Of a stretch of DNA of 64,000 nucleotides, positions 42,222 to 50,352 are shown piece by piece. The position numbers and the translations under genes were made by a program. The stretch spans positions 195,001 to 259,000 of the forward strand of contig JACJZD010000001.1 of NCBI GenBank assembly GCA_020635795.1, read 5' to 3'. The stretch comes from Flavobacteriales bacterium. Lineage in GTDB: Bacteria > Bacteroidota > Bacteroidia > Flavobacteriales_E > Vicingaceae. Positions within the stretch are counted from its first letter, which is position 1; each line of letters starts with the position of its first letter. Below the pieces are notes generated by a model that was given only the letters and a program-made list of their open reading frames with translations, had not been told where the DNA came from and did not search any database.

Positions 42222-43283
42222 ATGTTAGAAGATAAAAATCCAAAACCAGTTAGTGAATTGGGTCAACTCGGAGAGTTTGGCTTAATTAAACATCTTACTG
42301 AAAATATAGAACTACAAAACAAATCGTCGGTTAAGGGTGTTGGCGACGATGCTGCTGTTTTAAATTACAAAAACAAACACACTGTTGTTACTACCGATTT
42401 GTTGGTGGAAGGCGTTCATTTCGATATGCTATATTCTCCGTTAAAACATTTGGGGTACAAAGCTGTTGTGGTAAATATTTCTGACGTTTATGCGATGAAT
42501 GCTCATCCGAAACAAATTACGGTTTCGTTGGCGGTATCAAATAAAATGTCTGTTGAAGCATTGGAAGAACTGTATGAAGGCATTTATTTGGCTTGTAATA
42601 TTTATGGTGTTGATGTGGTAGGAGGAGATACCACTTCTTCAACTTCGGGTTTAATTATAAGCATTACAGCTATTGGCGAAGTAGAAGCTGCCGACGTGGT
42701 TTACAGAAACGGAGCAAAAGAAAACGATTTGATTTGTGTGTCGGGCGATTTGGGCGGAGCTTTTATGGGCTTGCAATTGTTAGAAAGAGAAAAACAAATA
42801 TTTAAAGATAATCCAGCCATACAACCTGATTTTTCGGGTAATGATTATGTGTTGGAACGCCAATTAAAGCCAGAACCACGACAAGATGTGATTGAAATGT
42901 TTAAAGAATTGGGTGTTAAACCTACAGCTATGATTGATGTTTCAGATGGTTTGTCGTCAGACTTGTTGCACATTTGTAATCAATCGGAAGTGGGTTGTGT
43001 AATTTATGAAAACAAAATTCCTATCGACTATACAGTGGTTGGATTGGCACAAGAAATGAGTTTAGATCCTACGGTTTGTGCATTAAGTGGAGGCGAAGAT
43101 TACGAATTGCTTTTTACCATCTCGCTTGACGATTACGAAAAAATTAAAGATCAAAAACGAGTAACCATTATTGGTCATATTACTTCTGATAAGGAAAATT
43201 ATACTATTGTAGATAAGAACGAGCAAGTTCATAAGTTGATTGCGCAAGGTTGGAATGCTTTGTTGAATAATAAAAATGACTAG
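42222..43283 (+). CDS. thiL: Thiamine-phosphate kinase
   Basis: 353 residues. ThiL phosphorylates thiamine monophosphate to the active diphosphate. Family motifs: LGEFGLIKHL at the N-terminus, VKGVGDDAAVL, VVTTDLLVEGVHFDM with the metal-binding Asp, HLGYKAVVVNISDVYAMNAH, VDVVGGDTTSS, and IDVSDGLSSDLLHICNQSEV with LSGGEDYELLFT near the C-terminus. Other thiamine genes are not in the window. Confidence 0.95.
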   Translation: MLEDKNPKPVSELGQLGEFGLIKHLTENIELQNKSSVKGVGDDAAVLNYKNKHTVVTTDLLVEGVHFDMLYSPLKHLGYKAVVVNISDVYAMNAHPKQITVSLAVSNKMSVEALEELYEGIYLACNIYGVDVVGGDTTSSTSGLIISITAIGEVEAADVVYRNGAKENDLICVSGDLGGAFMGLQLLEREKQIFKDNPAIQPDFSGNDYVLERQLKPEPRQDVIEMFKELGVKPTAMIDVSDGLSSDLLHICNQSEVGCVIYENKIPIDYTVVGLAQEMSLDPTVCALSGGEDYELLFTISLDDYEKIKDQKRVTIIGHITSDKENYTIVDKNEQVHKLIAQGWNALLNNKND

Positions 43284-43292
43284 TTTTGTAAG

Positions 43293-43625
43293 GTGAAATT
43301 TTTAAAGAACATACTCAGTTTATTTTTAGTACTTACTATACTCAACACTTTTGTTGGTAAGACTATACATGAGGTGTTTTTTCATCATCACCACGATGAT
43401 TTTCATTGTGAAGCCAAAAATACTCAACACTTTCATGAGCAAGAAGCTTCGCCTACCGATTTAGTTTGTAGTTTTAATTTATCTGCGTCAATAACTTCAG
43501 CAAGTTTTCAATCGGGTAAAGTAGTCTTGAATGAGCTAGGCGAATTTTCGCTTGGAACACTCCAAGTATATAGTAAAAACTTATTTCTTTCCATAAAATC
43601 GTTACGGGCACCGCCTGTGTGTTAA
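43293..43625 (+). CDS. Small His-rich exported protein upstream of a TonB receptor
   Basis: 110 residues from a GTG at 43293, the only start that keeps the signal peptide (KFLKNILSLFLVLTILNTFV). The mature part opens with a His-rich patch, HEVFFHHHHDDFHC, followed by QHFHEQEA, and ends in SLRAPPVC. The cluster of seven or more His plus Cys suggests binding of zinc, nickel or copper. The placement just before a TonB-dependent receptor parallels the HYC_CC_PP-type gene at 25.2 kb. It starts 10 bp after thiL. Confidence 0.6.
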   Translation: MKFLKNILSLFLVLTILNTFVGKTIHEVFFHHHHDDFHCEAKNTQHFHEQEASPTDLVCSFNLSASITSASFQSGKVVLNELGEFSLGTLQVYSKNLFLSIKSLRAPPVC

Positions 43626-43694
43626 ATAATTTACGAAACAGTAAACTATACTGGTTCAAGTCAATTTTTTGAAAATTATTTAATTCAATCAACA

Positions 43695-45947
43695 ATGAAA
43701 AAAATAGCGTTTTTTTCTGTCCTCTTTTGGATAGGAATGATGAGCATATCTGCTCAAACAATTAGTGGAAATCTTTCTGATTTTGAAACCAATTTAACCT
43801 TGCCTGGCGTTAACATTTATTTGCCAGAACTCAAAAAAGGAGTGGTTAGTGATATAAATGGAAATTTCACCTTAAAACTAGGTAGAAAAGGCACTTACAA
43901 ACTTCAAATCTCGTACGTGGGTTATGATATCATTTTAAAAACCATATTGGTAGAAAATGATACGGTTATAGATTTTAAACTTAAACCAACTGTAATTGAA
44001 ACCAAGGAGTTTGTGGTTTCTTCGGTTTATCACAGTAGCCAAAACGAAAACCCTGTTGAGGTTATACAGTTCGATAACAAACAACTTCCCCAATCATCGT
44101 CGCCAACTTTAATGCAATCGTTAACCAATGTGGCTGGGGTAAACATGATAAGCACAGGAACCAATATTGGTAAACCTGTAATTCGTGGATTGAGTTACAA
44201 TAGAGTGTTGGTTTTCAGCGAGGGTGTTGCAGTCGATAATCAACAGTTTGGAGATGAACATGGCTTGGGGTTGAGCGATATTGGTATCGACAAAGTGGAA
44301 ATAATAAAAGGACCTTCATCACTTCTTTATGGAGCTGATGCGATGGGTGGGGTGTTGCATTTTATTTCGGAGCGACCAGCAAACATCAATACCATTGTTG
44401 GTGATGTTGGGACAAAATATTTTTCGAATACCAATGGTTATACTTCCAATATGGGTTTTAAAGGAGCTACTGATGGCTTTCGATATAGAGTTAGAGGTGG
44501 TTATAGTTCGCATGGCGATTATATGCAAGGAAATGGGGAGCGAGTGACCAATACGCGTTATACCGAAAGTGCTTTAAAAACTGGAATTGGGTTTATGAAA
44601 AAATGGTGGACAAACGATGTTGATTATTCGTTTTTGCAATCTGCAATTGGCATACCAGAGGAATTGGGCGAACAAAACACGCAACGTAAGTTATTATCGC
44701 CATTCCAAATTATTACCAATCACACGCTTTCTACACAAAACACTTTTTACATCAAAAAATCACACATTAACCTAAACTTAGGTTACATGGTTAATAACCG
44801 AACTGAATACGAAGAAGGCGAATTGTCGGAAACGGTTTATCACAATTATCCTGCCCCAGCAGCATTGAACATGTTGTTAAAAACCACTTCGTATGATGTA
44901 AAATGGCATTTACCAGAAATGAATCACATTGAAGTAATTGTGGGGTCACAAGGTAAATATCAAACCAACAGAAACAGTGGTGAAGAAAATTTAATACCCG
45001 ACGCCAACGAACAACAAGCTGGCGGTTTTGCTATGGTTAAATATGGTAAAAATAAATTTACCACCATGGCTGGTTTGCGTTATGATGTTAAAAAAGTGGA
45101 AGGTTTTAAAATGGGAGAGCAAGATGAGGAAGGGTATAAAAGAGCATTTAAACAATTTTACGATAGTTATAACGGTTCATTAGGATTTACGTATCAGGCA
45201 AACGAAAAATTATTGTTTCGTACCAATTTAGCAAGTGGTTTTAGAGCTCCGAATTTAGCAGAGTTATCGTCAAATGGCGTACATGAAGGAACATTTAGGT
45301 ACGAAATTGGAAATTTAGCCTTGAAAACAGAACAGAATTTTGAAATTGATTTGGGTTTTGAGTATGTGAGTGAGCACGTTTCAATTGCATTTGCTGGGTT
45401 TAACAATTTAATCAACAATTACATTTTCTTGTCGCCATTAGACTCGGTTATAGGAGAAGAAACCGTTTTTACTTACAGCCAAACCAATGCACAGTTGTAT
45501 GGACTAGAAAGCACCATTGATATACATCCACACGCTATGCATTGGTTACATTTTGAAACGGGCTATGCCATGGTAATTGCTAAAGACCGACAGGGCAATT
45601 ATTTACCGCGAATACCTGCATTTAACCTAAACAATACCTTAAAAGTGGAGTTGAATAATTTTAAGAAATGCGAAAATCCGTTTATTAGTTTAACCACTAA
45701 CACCATTTTTGCACAAAACAATTTTGCCGAGTTTGAAACTGCCACGCCATCGTATGTATTGTTGAGTGCTAAAGTTGGAGCTGACTTTGCTTTGGGTAAA
45801 CAAAAATTGGAAATAAGTATTGGTGCAACTAATTTACTGAACACTAAATTCTACAACCATTTATCGCGATTAAAGCCTGATGGTATTTACGATATGGGTA
45901 GAAATTTTGTGTTGAGTGTTAAAGTACCTTTTGGGATTAAGGGGTAG
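43695..45947 (+). CDS. TonB-dependent outer-membrane receptor
   Basis: 750 residues. Signal peptide 1-20 (ending ISAQ); carboxypeptidase-regulatory-like domain about 21-105 (TLPGVNIYLPELKKGVVSDI, NGNFTL, ISYVGYDIIL); plug about 125-235 with GKPVIRGLSYNRVLVFSEGV, VDNQQFGDEHGLGLSDIGID and KGPSSLLYGADAMGGVLHF; barrel to the end, closing with FVLSVKVPFGIKG. The ligand is unknown; the preceding His-rich protein suggests a transition metal such as zinc, which is inference. The plug's RGLSYNRVLVF resembles receptors for metals and siderophores. Confidence 0.92.
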   Translation: MKKIAFFSVLFWIGMMSISAQTISGNLSDFETNLTLPGVNIYLPELKKGVVSDINGNFTLKLGRKGTYKLQISYVGYDIILKTILVENDTVIDFKLKPTVIETKEFVVSSVYHSSQNENPVEVIQFDNKQLPQSSSPTLMQSLTNVAGVNMISTGTNIGKPVIRGLSYNRVLVFSEGVAVDNQQFGDEHGLGLSDIGIDKVEIIKGPSSLLYGADAMGGVLHFISERPANINTIVGDVGTKYFSNTNGYTSNMGFKGATDGFRYRVRGGYSSHGDYMQGNGERVTNTRYTESALKTGIGFMKKWWTNDVDYSFLQSAIGIPEELGEQNTQRKLLSPFQIITNHTLSTQNTFYIKKSHINLNLGYMVNNRTEYEEGELSETVYHNYPAPAALNMLLKTTSYDVKWHLPEMNHIEVIVGSQGKYQTNRNSGEENLIPDANEQQAGGFAMVKYGKNKFTTMAGLRYDVKKVEGFKMGEQDEEGYKRAFKQFYDSYNGSLGFTYQANEKLLFRTNLASGFRAPNLAELSSNGVHEGTFRYEIGNLALKTEQNFEIDLGFEYVSEHVSIAFAGFNNLINNYIFLSPLDSVIGEETVFTYSQTNAQLYGLESTIDIHPHAMHWLHFETGYAMVIAKDRQGNYLPRIPAFNLNNTLKVELNNFKKCENPFISLTTNTIFAQNNFAEFETATPSYVLLSAKVGADFALGKQKLEISIGATNLLNTKFYNHLSRLKPDGIYDMGRNFVLSVKVPFGIKG

Positions 45948-45999
45948 TTTTTTGTTGATGGTTGATGGTATTTAGTTATTAGTGTTTTGTTTACAGTAG

Positions 46000-46093
46000 C
46001 TAGATTCCTGTTTTCTCCGTCAGCCGACGGATGCACAGGAATGACGATGTTAATTGGGTTTTCTACGTCATTCCTGCGACGGCAGGAATCTAG
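46000..46093. repeat. Dispersed palindromic element, CTAGATTCCTG...CAGGAATCTAG type
   Basis: Outer arms CTAGATTCCTG (46000-46010) and CAGGAATCTAG (46083-46093) are exact inverse copies, with inner ACAGGAATGAC and GTCATTCCTGC pairs and a CCGTC/GACGG stem. Same family as 10874-10945. A further small hairpin, CTCGGTAAAACCGAG, follows at 46122-46136. The surrounding 228-bp gap contains nothing else evident. Confidence 0.65.
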
Positions 46094-46174
46094 TTGTTAA
46101 AAACAACAGAAATATTTCTAACTCGGTAAAACCGAGCGAGTAGTAAGAGATTACGAACAGATAGAGGGGAAATG

Positions 46175-47092
46175 TTATAAATTTTCATTTAACCATTTGC
46201 AGCAATCATTATTAACTGATTTTAAATCTTCCCATGTTATCCACCCAATTCGGCTTGAAATTTTTTCACATTGATCCTTATCAAGATTCCTATGAACTAA
46301 ATCAGCTTGAATTGTTTGAAAATCATTTTTATAATCTCGAAAAGCATATCCATATAATCTTGCTCTTGGATTGTCTTTATAGAGTTTAGGCGTTAGCAAT
46401 AAAAACAACGATTTATCAGGTATTCTTTTATTTAATGGGGTTGCTAAATTTTTATTTTCACCAAGCATAACATCAATATTTCTAATTATTTGGTTTCGTA
46501 TGCTATCATAACTAACCTGATATGAAATATCAGACAAAACTTTTGCTTCAATTATAATTGCAAACCCATTAGTTGAATTAATTATTAAAGCATCAACATT
46601 AGTAGCTCCTTCCAAATCAGAACGAAAATCGCCCTTTATGTTACGAGTTTTTTCAATGATGTAGGGAATAAAATTTTGAATAGTTACATTTTCTTTAAGC
46701 CAATCAAGGTAAATTTTTGGAGATGGAATATTCGGTTCAAAGAATAAATTTAATTCTCCTGCTAAGCATTCATTCCAATTTGTAAAATTATCTAAAGGCG
46801 GCTTTTCTCCATATGCAAGAGTCAATAATTTTATTAATTCGCTAATTCTATTAGGACTATGAAATATGGTCATTAAAGAACTAGCTGTCCAAAAAATTTC
46901 ATCTTTTTCAATTTGTCGAATCAATTTAATATCAGTAGTAAATGGTGTTTTTGACTCAAACAATTCATAATTTTTTATACTCTTTTTATACCTAGCTATA
47001 TGATTATCAATATTAGTTGAATCGTTGTCTAATTGAACAAAATGTTCTTTAAGCTTATCTTCTGAAAATGGTAAATAAATTTTGTGTAGCAT
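46175..47092 (-). CDS. Orphan PD-(D/E)XK-type nuclease-like protein
   Basis: 305 residues. A PD-(D/E)XK core is suggested at about 160-185: DLEGATNVDALI, then the strand GFAIIIEAKV with the E-x-K pair, and later SYDSIRNQIIRNIDVM, a helix with the Q-x3-R pattern seen after such cores. SLFLLLTPKLY gives a further core strand. The first 130 residues are helical. There is no signal peptide and no methyltransferase beside it. Restriction-like or repair nuclease activity is inference; the gene could be a defence gene. It stands apart from the 57-64 kb region. Confidence 0.55.
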   Translation of the reverse strand: MLHKIYLPFSEDKLKEHFVQLDNDSTNIDNHIARYKKSIKNYELFESKTPFTTDIKLIRQIEKDEIFWTASSLMTIFHSPNRISELIKLLTLAYGEKPPLDNFTNWNECLAGELNLFFEPNIPSPKIYLDWLKENVTIQNFIPYIIEKTRNIKGDFRSDLEGATNVDALIINSTNGFAIIIEAKVLSDISYQVSYDSIRNQIIRNIDVMLGENKNLATPLNKRIPDKSLFLLLTPKLYKDNPRARLYGYAFRDYKNDFQTIQADLVHRNLDKDQCEKISSRIGWITWEDLKSVNNDCCKWLNENL

Positions 47093-47111
47093 AATCGTTG
47101 ATTTTTGTTTA

Positions 47112-47753
47112 TTAAAAATTACTTTTTGCCTTGTTTTGTTCTTTTAATGTCTTTATTTTATCTTGTTCGTTTTTTCTTTTTTCTAAATCCATTTCAGTCA
47201 TTGAAAAAGAAACTTTCCAAAAGAACATTGAGATCTTACTAGGAGAAACGCCCATCCCACTGTTTATTGTTGTTAACGTATATTTTACCCCATTTTTATC
47301 AGCAACGTATATATATTTTACATCTTTCCCATATTGACCTCCATTTACTGGAAGTTTGTATGGGGAAGAAGGTTTTACTGGTAAAAGTTTAAATTCTATA
47401 CCATAATATTCTTGGATATCTAGCCTAAATGTTTTGGATTTATCCATAGAACTTCCACATGACATTCCTTCTGCATTAAGCTTGTAAATTGTACCGTCAT
47501 CATTTAAATAAATATTCAATTCAACATCTTTGAAATTTCCTAAAGAAATCCGATCTAAATAACAAATTGCTTTTCCAAAATCATCAAATTTTGGAGTCCA
47601 TCCCTTTTTTTCAAATCTATCACCTAAAGTGTACGTTTTTATTGATTTGAATTTTTTAGTTAAACTATCATTTTGTGCATTTACAAAATTTGTAAAAGAT
47701 GTAATAACTAAAAGTAGTATAACAATGAAGTTTTTCATCCATTTATTTTTCAT
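47112..47753 (-). CDS. Hypothetical exported protein
   Basis: 213 residues from the ATG at 47753, where the signal peptide starts (MKNKWMKNFIVILLLVITSF, cleaved after VNA). The open frame extends eight codons upstream into a -7 promoter element, so the longer form is rejected. The mature part has no recognised domain; it contains GMSCGSSMDKS and ends in a Lys/Glu-rich coiled tail (about 190-213). The PD-(D/E)XK-like gene follows 19 bp downstream and may share the transcript. Function unknown. Confidence 0.6.
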   Translation of the reverse strand: MKNKWMKNFIVILLLVITSFTNFVNAQNDSLTKKFKSIKTYTLGDRFEKKGWTPKFDDFGKAICYLDRISLGNFKDVELNIYLNDDGTIYKLNAEGMSCGSSMDKSKTFRLDIQEYYGIEFKLLPVKPSSPYKLPVNGGQYGKDVKYIYVADKNGVKYTLTTINSGMGVSPSKISMFFWKVSFSMTEMDLEKRKNEQDKIKTLKEQNKAKSNF

Positions 47754-47774
47754 CGCATTATTTTTTATTAATAT

Positions 47775-47782
47775 CAAATGTA
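47775..47782 (-). promoter_or_regulatory. -7 promoter element TACATTTG of the 47.7-46.2 kb gene pair
   Basis: TACATTTG on the minus strand lies 21 bases before the ATG at 47753 and matches TAnnTTTG. It fixes the start of the exported hypothetical gene. Confidence 0.5.
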
Positions 47783-47797
47783 ACTCAAATATAACCC

Positions 47798-47832
47798 TTT
47801 ACTTATACATTTCCCGAATAATTACTTTTTGT
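47798..47832. repeat. Duplicated 3' end of the neighbouring hypothetical gene
   Basis: 35 bases identical at 34 positions to 47980-48014, which encode the last residues (VIIREMYK) and stop of the gene at 47981-48340. The copy is not part of a gene. Confidence 0.7.
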
Positions 47833-47910
47833 TTAGTCTAGAAAAATCAAAAAAGTTTCGAGGTGTAATTGTTTGTGAGGACACAAACTTGAGCAAAAGA
47901 GTACTAAAAA

Positions 47911-47968
47911 TTCCAATATAATGGAAAAATTAATACAAATATTTCCATTACAACGGAAAAATTAATGG
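47911..47968. repeat. Two imperfect tandem copies of TTCCAnnAnAAnGGAAAAATTAATnn
   Basis: 47911-47936 and 47943-47968 share most positions with a period of 32 bases. Each contains a TTCC...GGAA inverted pair able to form a small stem. They lie downstream of the hypothetical gene ending at 47981; a regulatory role is not evident. Confidence 0.5.
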
Positions 47969-47980
47969 TTTTTTAATGAT

Positions 47981-48340
47981 TTACTTATACATTTCTCGAA
48001 TAATTACTTTTTGTAATTCTCGTTTTATGATGAGGTCGGTAATTACTTCATCGGTATCGGCGTGGGCAGCTTCTTTCAGTTTACGGTTTAAAAAATCAGA
48101 ATCAATGTCAATTCGGTAAAGTAAAGCTTGTAGTTTGTTGTAATCGTCGTTAAGCATTTCATCTACCAATGGCAAAATTTGGTTAAACAACTCTTGGTAA
48201 GGTGTAAGGTCTTTTCCTGTAAAAGTAACGGTAAGGTTAAACCAGTTAAAATCTTTGGCTAGTTGTGCAACAACTTTTTCAATTAAATCTTGTCGGTTGT
48301 AGTAGGGGGTAAGCTCGCTTAATGTAGGGATAATGTTCAT
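47981..48340 (-). CDS. Conserved hypothetical protein beside polyprenyl synthetase
   Basis: 119 residues, no signal peptide. Helical and slightly acidic, with segments IPTLSELTPYYNRQDLIEKV, VAQLAKDFNWFNLTVTFTGK and VITDLIIKRELQKVIIREMY. No known motif. It lies 83 bp downstream of the polyprenyl synthetase on the same strand and may be the last gene of that operon. The 3' end of the gene has a 35-base duplicate at 47798-47832. Confidence 0.55.
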   Translation of the reverse strand: MNIIPTLSELTPYYNRQDLIEKVVAQLAKDFNWFNLTVTFTGKDLTPYQELFNQILPLVDEMLNDDYNKLQALLYRIDIDSDFLNRKLKEAAHADTDEVITDLIIKRELQKVIIREMYK

Positions 48341-48354
48341 TTAGTTAATAGTTT

Positions 48355-48423
48355 ACAGTCTTAAGTAATCAGTCTTCAATCTTCCAACTTCGGTCTTCCG
48401 ACTTCCAATTTTGGTCTTCCAAT
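48355..48423. repeat. Degenerate tandem repeat of GGAAGACCGAAGT-like words
   Basis: On the minus strand the gap reads as several imperfect copies of TTGGAAGACCAAA, TTGGAAGTCGGAAGACC, GAAGTTGGAAGATTG. No coding potential. Of the same slippage-tract type as 4862-4957. Confidence 0.5.
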
Positions 48424-49401
48424 TCAGCTTTCACGGTTCATCAGCACTTTAGCAAAATCTTCAAAAACTTGCTTTTTATCTTGAATAACATTTATCGAAT
48501 CTAAATGAGCCAAAGCTGTGTTGTAAAACAAATTCATTTCAGCTTCGGCTTTTTGTTTTATTTTAAGCGAATCAAAAATTTTGGTAACACGCTTTACTTT
48601 ACTTTCTTTATCCAAAACAGCCGAGTTTAAACAAAAATCCAATTCTTTTTTCGTGTCGCCTTTAGCAAGCTCTTTGGCTTTTAAAAGTAAATAGGTTTTT
48701 TTATTAGCTAGCACATCGCCACCAATTTGTTTTCCGAATTTTTTAGGGTCGCCATACAAATCAAGGATGTCGTCCATTAACTGGAAAGCTATACCTAAAT
48801 TTTTACCAAACTCATAAATATGATTGGCATCTTCTTTTGTAGCGCTTCCTAATACTGCTCCAATTTTTAAACTTGCCGCTAATAAAACGGCAGTTTTTAG
48901 CTCAATCATTTTAATGTATTCGTCAATGGTAACATTGTCGAGCGTTTCAAAATTCATATCCAGTTGTTGTCCTTCGCAAACCTCTATTGCAGTAGCATTA
49001 AACAAGATTAAAATTTCGGGTAAATGAGTCGGGTTTGATTTGGCTAAAAATTGCAAGGATTGTACAAACATTACATCGCCAGAAAGAATGGCAATGTTGG
49101 TATTCCATTTTTTATAAACTGTTGAGTGATTTCTTCTTAGTGGTGCATTATCCATGATGTCGTCGTGCACCAAGGTAAAATTGTGAAAAATTTCTATGGC
49201 TAAAGCTGCATTAATAGCATCTTCTTCTTTGCCTCCAAATAAATTGTTAGCCAATAAAAGTAAGGCAGGTCTTAAACGTTTACCACCTAATTCTAAAGAA
49301 TATTTTATAGGTAAATAAAGCTCTTTGGGTTCTTTATCGATATAAGAAATTTTAGCTAATTCCTTATTAACAACATCAATGTATTCCTTGATTTTTTGCA
49401 T
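48424..49401 (-). CDS. Polyprenyl (trans-isoprenyl) diphosphate synthase
   Basis: 325 residues. It elongates an allylic diphosphate with isopentenyl diphosphate units. The first Asp-rich motif is LVHDDIMDNAPLRRN (about 78-92) and the second is QLMDDILDLYGDPKKFGKQI (about 205-225); GGKRLRPALLLLA near residue 35 binds the diphosphate. Chain length cannot be fixed: residues before the first motif (IEIFHNFT) are mixed, and octaprenyl-type (quinone tail) or geranylgeranyl-type products are both possible. It starts at the base after the epimerase stop, so it is co-translated with the sugar genes. Confidence 0.92.
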   Translation of the reverse strand: MQKIKEYIDVVNKELAKISYIDKEPKELYLPIKYSLELGGKRLRPALLLLANNLFGGKEEDAINAALAIEIFHNFTLVHDDIMDNAPLRRNHSTVYKKWNTNIAILSGDVMFVQSLQFLAKSNPTHLPEILILFNATAIEVCEGQQLDMNFETLDNVTIDEYIKMIELKTAVLLAASLKIGAVLGSATKEDANHIYEFGKNLGIAFQLMDDILDLYGDPKKFGKQIGGDVLANKKTYLLLKAKELAKGDTKKELDFCLNSAVLDKESKVKRVTKIFDSLKIKQKAEAEMNLFYNTALAHLDSINVIQDKKQVFEDFAKVLMNRES

Positions 49402-50352
49402 TTACGACAAGATATACGAAGGATTTTTTAAAATGATGTTTATTCCTTCTTCCAAACTAATCAAGGGTTTATTGTTTAGTAATTTTTTCATGTTGGTAAT
49501 ATCGGGGTGCCTTCTCGTCATGTCACCTTCTTCAAGTGGTGGTAAAAATTTTATTTCAGATTTTGAGCCTGTTAATTTTATAATCAACTTGGCCAAATCC
49601 AAAATAGAAGTTTCAACATTGTTGCCAATATTAATGGTTTTGTTTGCACAATCGTCGGAAAAAGCAGCAGTAATACAGGCATTAATATTGTTTTCCATAA
49701 AACAGAACGTACGGGTTTGGTCGCCTTTACCGTAAATGGTAATTTCTTGGTTGTTTAAAGCCGCATTTATAAATTTAGAAATAACAAAATCTTTGCTTTG
49801 TTTTGGCCCGTAGGTGTTAAAAAACCTAAAAATGGTATAATCTAAACCATATTCTTGTTTGTATGATTTTAAAAAAGCTTCACCAACATTTTTAACTATG
49901 GCATAAGGTAAACGCGAGTTTAATGGAGTTGTTTCTTCGTGTTGGGGATATTCGACAGGTTCGCCATAAACTTCAGAAGAAGAAGCGTACATCACTCGTT
50001 TAACTCCAGTGTTTTTGGCTAATTCCAATATGTTTTTTATCCCAGTAATATCGTTTAAAACTTTAATTGGATTTTCAAGTGTTCGTTTAACGCCAACCAA
50101 TGCAGCATAATGAAAAGCATAATCGAATGAAAAGGTATGGAAAACACTAGTTATTTCTGATGCAATGTTTACATCACATTGAATAAACTTTAAATTCTTA
50201 TTTGGGGCTAAAGGTAACTTGTTTTTGCTTCCTGTTTGTAAATTATCTACAACCACCACGAAATGGTTAGGCTTTTGAATTAAGCCTTCTACAAGAGCGC
50301 TACCTACAAAGCCAGCACCACCGGTTACTAGAATGTTTATTTTATTGCTCAT
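49402..50352 (-). CDS. NAD-dependent nucleotide-sugar epimerase/dehydratase
   Basis: 316 residues, extended short-chain dehydrogenase. NAD-binding loop VTGGAGFVGSALVEGL at the N-terminus, the Asp of FVVVVDNLQTG, and the catalytic YxxxK in LPYAIVKNVGEAF with the upstream YASSSEVYGEPVEYPQ holding the Ser. Likely a UDP-glucose/UDP-glucuronate 4-epimerase or dTDP-sugar dehydratase-like enzyme; the exact substrate cannot be told. It overlaps rmlA by 11 bp. Confidence 0.88.
   Translation of the reverse strand: MSNKINILVTGGAGFVGSALVEGLIQKPNHFVVVVDNLQTGSKNKLPLAPNKNLKFIQCDVNIASEITSVFHTFSFDYAFHYAALVGVKRTLENPIKVLNDITGIKNILELAKNTGVKRVMYASSSEVYGEPVEYPQHEETTPLNSRLPYAIVKNVGEAFLKSYKQEYGLDYTIFRFFNTYGPKQSKDFVISKFINAALNNQEITIYGKGDQTRTFCFMENNINACITAAFSDDCANKTINIGNNVETSILDLAKLIIKLTGSKSEIKFLPPLEEGDMTRRHPDITNMKKLLNNKPLISLEEGINIILKNPSYILS

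Noticed and set aside
47911..47968. Short tandem repeats as a CRISPR array
   Set aside because: Only two imperfect copies, spacer of 6 bases, no cas genes.
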